DNA from: Crocinitomicaceae bacterium | GTDB taxonomy: Bacteria > Bacteroidota > Bacteroidia > Flavobacteriales_D > Sanyastnellaceae | Length of the DNA stretch: 6,131 nt | NCBI GenBank assembly: GCA_020848015.1 | Contig: JADLBA010000277.1 | Span: 1-6,131, forward strand | Direction of reading: 5' to 3' | Shown here: piece after piece, positions 1 through 5,231 of the stretch | Layout: every line of letters starts with the position of its first letter | Position numbering within the stretch: the first letter of the stretch is position 1 | The notes under the pieces: model-generated | Databases searched by the model: none | What the model was told of the DNA's origin: nothing | The model's input: only the letters and a program-made list of their open reading frames with translations | Made by a program: the position numbers and the translations under genes

Positions 1-38
1 ACAATACTTTCTCTATTACGGAAATCTCCGCACAGTAT

Positions 39-725
39 TTAGTTTACAGGCTCAACTTTGATCAATTCCACATCAAAGATAAGTGTGGAGTAGGGGCCGA
101 TTTTGCCCTGTCCATTAGCGCGATACCCTAGTTCCTGCGGGATATAGAATGTGAATTTCCCGCCTTCATTCATCAATTGAAGACCTTCTGTCCAGCCGGG
201 GATCACTTGGTTCAGTCCGAATGTGGCCGGTTGACCGCGATCTACTGAGGAGTCAAATACGGTTCCATCAATCAGAGTGCCGTGATAGTGAACGGTGACC
301 TTGTCGTTTGCATCGGGTTTTAGACCAGTACCTTGTTGGTTGACTTTATACTGAAGGCCGCTACTGGTCGTTTTTACACCTGGTTTATTTTTATTGGCAG
401 CAAGAAACTCCTCTCCTGCCTTACGGGCAACGGCAGATTTTTCTTCATTAATCCTCTTCATTTCACTGCGGATAAAATTATCTGCCTGATCGGGTGTCAT
501 CTGTGCAGAACCAGCTTTTTGTTCCTTCATCCCTTTTGTAAAGGAATCAAGGTTGATCTTATCTAATCCTGATTGCTTAAGATTTTCAAGCATCGAAACT
601 CCCAGCGCGTAAGCAAGACTGTCTTCTTTTGTACTCATGTTTGGATTTTTGTTTGGTTTTTGTGCATCAGTTGAGAGGCACAATGTCATCATTCCGATGA
701 CAACGGGAATCATTTTAATTTTCAT
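39..725 (-). CDS. FKBP-type peptidyl-prolyl cis-trans isomerase, secreted (Mip/FkpA-like)
   Basis: Predicted to catalyse cis-trans isomerisation of Xaa-Pro bonds in exported proteins, in the periplasm or outside the cell. The 228-aa product starts with a basic, then hydrophobic signal peptide. A type I cleavage site is likely after STDA (about residue 21), leaving Gln at +1, which is common in Bacteroidota. Residues about 32-115 match the helical FKBP_N dimerisation region (DSLAYALGVSM near the start). Residues about 138-225 are the FKBP_C catalytic domain, with VHYHGTLIDG, VFDSS (F157, D158), VIPGW (174-178) and LIFDVELI. The 80s loop is unusual: it reads YRANGQGKIGPYS where the family normally has a YG...IPP pattern, so substrate preference may differ from its neighbour. 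It lies 61 bp after the paralogous FKBP gene with no terminator between them, so co-transcription is likely. The start at 725 follows an A-rich leader and gives a complete signal peptide. Family assignment is secure; the natural substrate is unknown. Confidence 0.93.
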   Translation of the reverse strand: MKIKMIPVVIGMMTLCLSTDAQKPNKNPNMSTKEDSLAYALGVSMLENLKQSGLDKINLDSFTKGMKEQKAGSAQMTPDQADNFIRSEMKRINEEKSAVARKAGEEFLAANKNKPGVKTTSSGLQYKVNQQGTGLKPDANDKVTVHYHGTLIDGTVFDSSVDRGQPATFGLNQVIPGWTEGLQLMNEGGKFTFYIPQELGYRANGQGKIGPYSTLIFDVELIKVEPVN

Positions 726-786
726 TTTAGTTTTTTTGGGGGTAAAAGCGATAGCGTTTCAAAAGTCATGCGAAAAACAATAGAGG

Positions 787-1491
787 CTATTTATGCTCAA
801 TTTCACCAAGGCCAGGCTCACCAGCTACACCATCATTCTTTTTTACCCGGATAAGTTCCACTTCAAATATCAGTGGCGAATAGGGAGGAATTCCTCCGGG
901 AGGCCTTGCCCCATAACCGAGTTCTTGGGGAATATATAGCTTGTACTTGCTGCCTTCATGCATCAATTGCAGACCCTCAGACCAGCCGGGAATAACCTGA
1001 CTGAGGATAAAGGTTACGGGTTCGCCTCTTTCTATAGAACTGTCAAATACTTTTCCGTCTATTAGAGTACCGCTATAATGAACGGTCACAGAGTCGTCTG
1101 CATCTGGAACCATCCCTGTACCCTCAGTCAGAACTTCGTATTGGAGTCCGCTCGGTGTAACATTAATTCCCTGCTTTGTTTTGTTAGCCTCAAGGAAATC
1201 ACTCCCTTTTTTCTTAGCCTGGAAAGTCATTTCATCAATAATAAAGTTCCGCGCCTCTTCTTGATCCATGGCTTCAGTACTGTCGCGGAAATCCTTCATG
1301 GCTTTTACAAATATTTCATAGTTAAATTCAGGAATATCACCTTCCTGAAGGCTACCACCTACCGAAATACCGAGTGCGTAAGAGAGACTATCGTTACGTG
1401 TTTTTAGGTCAGCATTGTTGCCCTTTTTTAAATTATCACACGAGATAAAAAGAGCGGCGATCAGTAAAGTCGCTAAGATTGAATATTTCAT
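787..1491 (-). CDS. FKBP-type peptidyl-prolyl cis-trans isomerase, predicted lipoprotein
   Basis: This 234-aa FKBP is predicted to be lipid-anchored and to assist folding of envelope proteins. Residues 1-18 form a lipoprotein signal ending LFISC, with Cys18 as the acylated residue. Residues about 30-112 are the FKBP_N helical region (NDSLSYALGISVGGSL). Residues about 130-216 are FKBP_C, with VHYSGTLIDG, VFDSS (F149, D150), VIPGW (166-170), IPQELGYG and IPPYSPLIFEVELI. All the usual active-site features are present, unlike the altered 80s loop of the downstream copy. An 18-residue polar tail (about 217-234, Gly- and Glu-rich) follows the domain and has no counterpart in its neighbour. The two genes are clearly paralogous across both domains, which suggests tandem duplication. 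It probably heads a two-gene unit with the downstream FKBP. A -7-like box precedes it. The start at 1491 gives a complete lipoprotein signal. Confidence 0.94.
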   Translation of the reverse strand: MKYSILATLLIAALFISCDNLKKGNNADLKTRNDSLSYALGISVGGSLQEGDIPEFNYEIFVKAMKDFRDSTEAMDQEEARNFIIDEMTFQAKKKGSDFLEANKTKQGINVTPSGLQYEVLTEGTGMVPDADDSVTVHYSGTLIDGKVFDSSIERGEPVTFILSQVIPGWSEGLQLMHEGSKYKLYIPQELGYGARPPGGIPPYSPLIFEVELIRVKKNDGVAGEPGLGEIEHK

Positions 1492-1511
1492 TGCAGATAA
1501 ATTAGAGGCGG

Positions 1512-1519
1512 CGAATCTA
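1512..1519 (-). promoter_or_regulatory. Possible -7 promoter box upstream of the FKBP pair
   Basis: On the minus strand this reads TAGATTCG, seven of eight positions of the Bacteroidota -7 consensus TAnnTTTG, and it is followed by CCGCC. It sits about 20 nt upstream of the FKBP start at 1491. An overlapping alternative, TCACTTTG at 1523-1530, also matches seven of eight. No clear TTG -33 element is visible at the expected spacing for either. Whether the FKBP pair is transcribed from here or by readthrough from the lipoprotein gene cannot be decided from sequence. Confidence 0.35.
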
Positions 1520-1596
1520 CTGCAAAGTGATCCTCCAGTAAAGATTTTTTTTGTTTTGTGAGATTTTAAATGTGCTATAATACAACTTCTTATAGT

Positions 1597-2160
1597 TTAT
1601 TCATCCCCGGATGCCTCCATCTGCCTTAGCTCCTCATCTATGATTTCTTCAATACTTTTTCGCTCCGCCTCACTGAGTTTTTTGTCGAGTTTTGCTTGCC
1701 TTTTCATAAAGCGATACATATCGCGCTTTTGAATCTCATAGGCAATATAAACAGTGTAGATCTTTTCGTCGCTTAGGTATTTCTCTTCACCGATTTTGCG
1801 AAGATCAGCTATCTCGGTATTGGTTACTTCACGCACTAAGCTTTGGAATTTATCATTCAGCTCGCTGGCATTGTTGACCTCCGTTTCTGCCAAGTACTGA
1901 TCGGTAACCACTTTCATCCGTGTTCCAACCTGCTGTGCGAGTTCTTTCTTTGCCTGAAGATCTGCCTTGCTTTTAGCGACGTTTTCGTCTTGGCTGTCTC
2001 CTTTACCCACCGAGCGGAAATACCGTCCGGTGGATTCGTACTTATTTCCCGAAAATGGCTCCTTAATTTTTGTTCCCATCGGGGGGGGCTGTTTGCACGA
2101 ATGAAGGGTGAATAGGCTGGCACTTAGAAGTGCAATGGAAAGGGTGTAAAAGAGTTTCAT
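1597..2160 (-). CDS. LPP20-like lipoprotein of unknown function
   Basis: This 187-aa product is predicted to be anchored in the envelope by a lipid; its function is unknown. Residues 1-22 are a lipoprotein signal (MKLFYTL, a hydrophobic stretch, then LHSC with Cys22). Residues about 46-148 resemble the LPP20 family: RYFRSVGKG, then an alanine/lysine-rich helix (VAKSKADLQAKKELAQQVG) and a strand-rich part with IYTVYIAYEI. The last 40 residues are highly charged and probably helical. An in-frame ATG at 2229 would add 23 residues. I chose 2160 because it places the hydrophobic signal at the N terminus and follows an A-rich leader. A run of eight C (plus-strand G8, 2081-2088) encodes the three prolines just after the lipobox. 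The gene lies 104 nt upstream of the FKBP genes; a weak AT-rich inverted repeat after the stop (1575-1580 with 1590-1595) is not a convincing terminator. The LPP20 call is from residue pattern only. Confidence 0.75.
   Translation of the reverse strand: MKLFYTLSIALLSASLFTLHSCKQPPPMGTKIKEPFSGNKYESTGRYFRSVGKGDSQDENVAKSKADLQAKKELAQQVGTRMKVVTDQYLAETEVNNASELNDKFQSLVREVTNTEIADLRKIGEEKYLSDEKIYTVYIAYEIQKRDMYRFMKRQAKLDKKLSEAERKSIEEIIDEELRQMEASGDE
2081..2088 (-). repeat. Homopolymer run of eight C within the lipoprotein coding sequence
   Basis: Eight consecutive G on the plus strand (C8 on the coding strand) lie three codons after the lipobox cysteine codon and encode Pro-Pro-Pro. It is the longest G/C homopolymer in the window. 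Runs of this kind can change length by replication slippage. A one-base change here would leave the signal peptide intact but put the mature protein out of frame. Confidence 0.9.
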
Positions 2161-2184
2161 TTTTTTGGTGATCAATGGTGGGCG

Positions 2185-2192
2185 CAAGTTAA
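2185..2192 (-). promoter_or_regulatory. Possible proximal -7 box upstream of the LPP20-like lipoprotein
   Basis: On the minus strand this reads TTAACTTG, six of eight positions of TAnnTTTG. It is followed by CGCCCACC, nearly the same as the CGCCCGCC following the helicase -7 box. It lies about 24 nt upstream of the chosen start at 2160, giving a short leader. No TTG -33 element is seen at the normal spacing. It lies inside the longer reading that would start at 2229, so use of this promoter would support the shorter start. Confidence 0.3.
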
Positions 2193-2299
2193 AAATTGTG
2201 CCAGAATTCTCATCTTCGTCATTGGACAAGTGTGAGAAAGACTCTTTTGTGGTCTATGCTGTTGCTTAACTTTTATTTGCACCTAATAACTACTATAGA

Positions 2300-2307
2300 C
2301 AAAGATA
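2300..2307 (-). promoter_or_regulatory. Bacteroidota-type -7 promoter box (TATCTTTG)
   Basis: The minus strand reads TATCTTTG, a perfect match to the TAnnTTTG -7 consensus of the Bacteroidota housekeeping sigma factor. It lies immediately downstream of the TSUP terminator and points toward the lipoprotein gene, which fits the start of a new transcription unit. A TTG at -33 is not evident; that position holds the terminator T-tract. Transcription from here would give a leader of roughly 130 nt before the start at 2160. Confidence 0.5.
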
Positions 2308-2317
2308 GAAGAGCGAT

Positions 2318-2347
2318 AAAAAAAAATACAGAATGTACAGATTCTGT
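2318..2347 (-). terminator. Rho-independent terminator of the TSUP gene
   Basis: A perfect 7-bp stem (2328-2334 ACAGAAT with 2341-2347 ATTCTGT) encloses a 6-nt loop. It is followed on the minus strand by an A and then nine T (2326-2318). The stem begins one base after the TSUP stop codon. Position, stem and U-tract together make a standard intrinsic terminator for minus-strand transcription. Confidence 0.85.
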
Positions 2348-2348
2348 G

Positions 2349-3089
2349 CTAAACAGCAGAATAGCCCGTCGCTACTCTTATCAGCAGCACTATTCCTGTC
2401 AGAAGTATCAGGGTGAGCACTGTTTTTTTGAATGTGTCCTGTGAAAGTTTGTTTAGCAGCTTTTTCCCCAGCCAAGTCCCGATCCATGAAGCTGCAAAAA
2501 GTGACAGAACATATATCCAATCTGCATTCGCCATAAATCCCTGTTCGGTATAAATAATAAAGCGGCTCAGGTCAACTCCGAAATCAATTGCTGCTGAGGT
2601 TCCTACAAAAATATCTTTCTGAAGATTGAATGCGGCAAGTGATACTCCACGGATAGCTCCGCCGGTTCCGAGAAATCCTGCTGCAAACCCTGCAATGCTC
2701 CCACTGGTGATGGCGTTGGTTTTGTTGTCGGGTAATATGATAGAAGGAAAAAGAAGGAAGAAAAGACTGAAGAGTACCAGGAAAATACCGAGTAAGGTAT
2801 TGGCTGCCCTGTCATCGGCCTGATCTGCCAGCAGCGCACCACCAATTGTAAATAACAGGCTTGGAATTCCATAGAGCAAGAGAAGCCTAAGGTTGATGTG
2901 TTTCCAAAACAGGGCTATTTTGCTGATATTGCTGAAGATATGCAGTATGCTGGTGAGGCTTAGTACTAATGGGCGCGGGAAAAAGAATCCGGCTACCGGA
3001 ACGAAAATGACTGAGGAACCAAAACCTCCCAGAGTGCCGATAATCTCACATACGACTGCGAAGACGAAGAAAAGAATGTGTTCTGACAT
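2349..3089 (-). CDS. TauE/SafE (TSUP) family membrane transport protein
   Basis: This 246-aa polytopic inner-membrane protein is likely to export or import a small anion. The family includes sulfite, sulfoacetate and taurine-related transporters, but the substrate cannot be read from this sequence. Hydrophobic segments appear at about 3-36, 40-60, 68-88, 97-119, 128-150, 187-208 and 221-240. The two halves show the family's internal repeat signature: a glycine-rich GTLGGFGSS near residues 18-26 and GFLGTGGAIRG at 138-148. The linkers are basic (KKLLNKL near 209-215). Length is normal for the family. It is bounded by a terminator upstream (end of the helicase) and another just past its own stop, so it is probably transcribed alone. 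I see no convincing TAnnTTTG box in the 50 bp before the start and no Shine-Dalgarno sequence. No neighbouring sulfur-metabolism gene helps name the substrate. Confidence 0.88.
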   Translation of the reverse strand: MSEHILFFVFAVVCEIIGTLGGFGSSVIFVPVAGFFFPRPLVLSLTSILHIFSNISKIALFWKHINLRLLLLYGIPSLLFTIGGALLADQADDRAANTLLGIFLVLFSLFFLLFPSIILPDNKTNAITSGSIAGFAAGFLGTGGAIRGVSLAAFNLQKDIFVGTSAAIDFGVDLSRFIIYTEQGFMANADWIYVLSLFAASWIGTWLGKKLLNKLSQDTFKKTVLTLILLTGIVLLIRVATGYSAV

Positions 3090-3133
3090 GGGAAGTAAGG
3101 TAATCCTTTTTCTATATTCCTCTGATTATACTG

Positions 3134-3163
3134 AAAAAAATACCCGAACAATCGTTCGGGTAT
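3134..3163 (-). terminator. Rho-independent terminator of the DEAD-box helicase gene
   Basis: A perfect 10-bp stem (3140-3149 ATACCCGAAC with 3154-3163 GTTCGGGTAT) closes a 4-nt loop. It is followed on the minus strand by a run of T (3140-3134). It starts 27 nt past the helicase stop codon. No T-tract follows on the plus strand, so it acts for minus-strand transcripts only. It separates the helicase from the TSUP gene. Confidence 0.93.
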
Positions 3164-3190
3164 ATGGAAATTTCTCTGAAATAGCGAGGT

Positions 3191-4966
3191 TCAATAGCGA
3201 CTTGCTTTCTTTTTATAGCCACTGCTTTTTTTCTTTTTTCCAAATGAATGGCTGTCTCTGCGTGGTCCGTCATATCCTCTCTGACTATAATCCTGTTCGC
3301 TGCGGGGACCACCATATCCACGTCCGTAACTGTGATCGCTGCGAAGACGGGTGCGCGGAATTCCGGCTTCCTTATTGCCACGCGACTCAACCCTGATTGC
3401 TCTCCCGCGGTATTTGGCATTGCCAAATGAACCGAGCATCTGCTCAAGTATGCTGATTCGTACTTCAATCAGCGAAAACGTATTCTTGAGATCCACCCAT
3501 GTAATATCCTGCACGTTGACATTTGCAATTTCTGCCAGTACGGTTCGGAGTGAGTTCGCATCAAGGCCATCCATCTGCCCGAGGTTGACAAACATTTTTA
3601 CCACCCCCTTCTGTGTGCCTCTGGAGTCACCTTTTCTCTCTTCAATATTGAGATCGGGAGCCGACTTATAGTAATCGAGAAAACGGTTGAATTCAATGCT
3701 GATAAAACGCTGAATGATTTCTTCTCTTGAAAGGTCATTCAACTCTTCATATACTTTCGGCAGGTAACTGCTGATTGCTTTTTCGGCCACCGTTACATTG
3801 TGTACCTGATGCACAAGGTGAAAGAGCTGTTTTTCGCAAACCTCGAAGGGAGTGGGTACCATTACTTTTGTAAACGGCTGGCGGATGATCTTTTCGAGCT
3901 GACGTATTTTGAAGACTTCTTTCATATTGATAATTACAATTGAAACCCCTGTTTTGCCGGCACGGGCAGTACGTCCGCTCCGGTGGGTATAACTTTCAAT
4001 TTCATCCGGAAGATTGTAATTAATTACGTGCGATACATCGTTCACGTCAATTCCACGTGCTGCCACGTCGGTGGCGACGAGCATTTGCAATGCACGGCTG
4101 CGATAGCGTTTCATTACATGGTCGCGCTGCGACTGAGACAGGTCTCCGTGAAGGGCATCTGCATTGTAGCCGTCCTTGATCAGCATATCGGCTACTTCCT
4201 GCGTTTCTGCTTTTGTGCGGCAGAATACAATTGCAAAGATGTCGGGGTTGTAATCCGCAATGCGTTTTAGTGCGAGGTACTTGTCGCGTGCATGTACGAC
4301 GTAATACTGGTGTTCAATGTTCTCATTGCCGGTATTGCGACCGCCAACAGTGATCTCAAACGGGTCATTCATATAGCTTCTTGCAATACGCGCCACTTCA
4401 TTGGGCATTGTCGCAGAAAAAAGCCAAGTATTTTTCTCTTCTGGAGTTTCAGAAAGAATCGTGTCAAGGTCTTCTTTAAATCCCATGTGCAGCATTTCAT
4501 CGGCTTCGTCAAGTATTACGAATTCAATGGTAGAAAGATCAATGATGCCTCGCTCGATCATGTCAATCATGCGTCCGGGTGTTCCGACTATAATCTGAGG
4601 GCCTTTTCTCACATCGCGGATTTGCCCCTCTATGCTTGCACCACCGTATATAGCCACGGTATGAGCACCCTGCATATACTTGGTGTAGTTCTGGATATCT
4701 CGCGCAATTTGCATACAGAGCTCACGTGTGGGGCAGAGAATTACTGCCTGTGTTTTTCTCGATTGGAAGTCAAGCAAATTAGCAAGTGGAAGCCCGAAAG
4801 CGGCCGTTTTACCGGTACCTGTTTGTGCAAGTGCCACAAGATCGCGGTTGCCGCTCAACAGTTCAGGAATTGCTTGTGATTGAATGGGAGTAGGGGTTTC
4901 AAAACCCAGCTCAGCAATAGCTTTAAGGACCGGCTTCGCCAATCCTGATTCTTCAAAGGATGTCAT
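3191..4966 (-). CDS. DEAD-box ATP-dependent RNA helicase with DbpA-type RNA-binding domain
   Basis: This 591-aa cytoplasmic enzyme uses ATP to unwind short RNA duplexes, probably in ribosome assembly, mRNA decay or cold adaptation as for DeaD/CsdA and DbpA relatives. All core motifs are visible in order: Q motif (F4, then GFETPTPIQ to Q29), I AQTGTGKT (47-54), Ia PTREL (79-83), Ib TPGR (129-132), II DEAD (153-156), III SAT (184-186), IV VFCRTK (247-252), V ATDVAARGID (298-307) and VI HRSGRTARAG (328-337). A helical linker follows, then a DbpA-like RNA-binding domain at about 453-527 (GVVKMFVNLGQMDG onward). A low-complexity tail (about 528-591) is rich in Arg-Gly, Tyr and Lys, ends in lysine clusters, and contains two similar units (YGGPRSEQDYSQRG, YDGPRRDSHSFG). 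The start at 4966 gives a normal Q-motif position. It is transcribed alone, with its own promoter candidate and terminator. The family call is secure; deaD versus dbpA orthology is not. Confidence 0.96.
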   Translation of the reverse strand: MTSFEESGLAKPVLKAIAELGFETPTPIQSQAIPELLSGNRDLVALAQTGTGKTAAFGLPLANLLDFQSRKTQAVILCPTRELCMQIARDIQNYTKYMQGAHTVAIYGGASIEGQIRDVRKGPQIIVGTPGRMIDMIERGIIDLSTIEFVILDEADEMLHMGFKEDLDTILSETPEEKNTWLFSATMPNEVARIARSYMNDPFEITVGGRNTGNENIEHQYYVVHARDKYLALKRIADYNPDIFAIVFCRTKAETQEVADMLIKDGYNADALHGDLSQSQRDHVMKRYRSRALQMLVATDVAARGIDVNDVSHVINYNLPDEIESYTHRSGRTARAGKTGVSIVIINMKEVFKIRQLEKIIRQPFTKVMVPTPFEVCEKQLFHLVHQVHNVTVAEKAISSYLPKVYEELNDLSREEIIQRFISIEFNRFLDYYKSAPDLNIEERKGDSRGTQKGVVKMFVNLGQMDGLDANSLRTVLAEIANVNVQDITWVDLKNTFSLIEVRISILEQMLGSFGNAKYRGRAIRVESRGNKEAGIPRTRLRSDHSYGRGYGGPRSEQDYSQRGYDGPRRDSHSFGKKKKSSGYKKKASRY

Positions 4967-5107
4967 GAATTAAATAATTATGTAAATGTTTGTTGCCAGC
5001 CAGAAGAGGCGAATTCGACAACCCATATTCCAACATAACCCCTGCTTACGACTGAGCAGTACCACGGAAAAATGTGACTTGTATAACTCTACCCCGAAAG
5101 GCGGGCG
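4967..5107 (-). promoter_or_regulatory. Long, possibly structured 5' leader of the helicase mRNA
   Basis: The candidate -7 box lies about 140 nt upstream of the helicase start, implying a leader of roughly 135 nt. It begins with a GC-rich stem (CCCG and CGGG, about 5092-5105). It also contains a second small stem (CTGCT 5042-5046 with AGCAG 5055-5059). The last 25 nt before the start are almost pure A/T and have no Shine-Dalgarno sequence. Long structured leaders are known on cold-shock genes, including some helicases. That function here is inference. Confidence 0.4.
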
Positions 5108-5115
5108 CAAAGATA
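5108..5115 (-). promoter_or_regulatory. Bacteroidota-type -7 promoter box of the helicase gene (TATCTTTG)
   Basis: The minus strand reads TATCTTTG, a perfect TAnnTTTG match, followed by CGCCCGCC. It is the only good promoter candidate between the OmpA-family gene and the helicase. No TTG is found at the usual -33 spacing; a palindrome occupies that place instead, so the promoter may depend on an activator or be repressed there. Confidence 0.6.
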
Positions 5116-5119
5116 ATAC

Positions 5120-5141
5120 ATTATTCACCATTGTGAATAAT
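5120..5141. promoter_or_regulatory. Perfect 9-bp inverted repeat overlapping the helicase -33 region (candidate operator)
   Basis: The half-sites ATTATTCAC (5120-5128) and GTGAATAAT (5133-5141) are exact inverted copies separated by CATT. The palindrome begins four bases upstream of the -7 box and covers where the -33 element should be, a typical position for a dimeric regulator. It is AT-rich and lacks a T-tract on the minus strand, so it is a poor terminator for the OmpA-family gene. The binding protein is unknown. Confidence 0.5.
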
Positions 5142-5231
5142 TTGTTTGGGCTGAAAAAAATATATTGAACGAGGAGCAGATACAAATGGCCAGACAGGTG
5201 ATGAGAAGATGATCATTCTCTACCGTGCTTT

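Noticed and set aside
3..39. Nested inverted repeats after the FKBP stop (AATACT 3-8 with AGTATT 34-39; CGGA 19-22 with TCCG 27-30), as a terminator
   Set aside because: The stems are short, there is no T-tract on the minus strand within the window, and the outer arm reaches the window edge, so it cannot be judged.
1914..2123. Minus-strand 69-codon frame inside the lipoprotein gene
   Set aside because: It is an alternate-frame shadow. It matters only as a possible out-of-frame product if the C8 tract changes length.
2893..3396. Plus-strand open frame of 167 codons spanning the TSUP-helicase junction
   Set aside because: It runs antisense through the TSUP start, the helicase terminator and the low-complexity helicase tail, and the product is not family-like.
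3956..3983. Helicase motif VI reads HRSGRTARAG rather than HRIGRTGRAG
   Set aside because: Ser and Ala at these positions are seen in other DEAD-box proteins, and the essential arginines are intact, so this is normal variation.
4292..4879. Open frame of 195 codons on the plus strand opposite the helicase
   Set aside because: It lies wholly antisense to the conserved helicase motifs, its product has no recognisable domain, and it has the Cys/His/Ser-rich composition of a shadow frame.
5010..5030. Faint similarity of the helicase leader to 23S rRNA helix 92, the DbpA target
   Set aside because: Only scattered short matches (TATGG, TGT, TCGCC) with different spacing; no equivalent hairpin forms.
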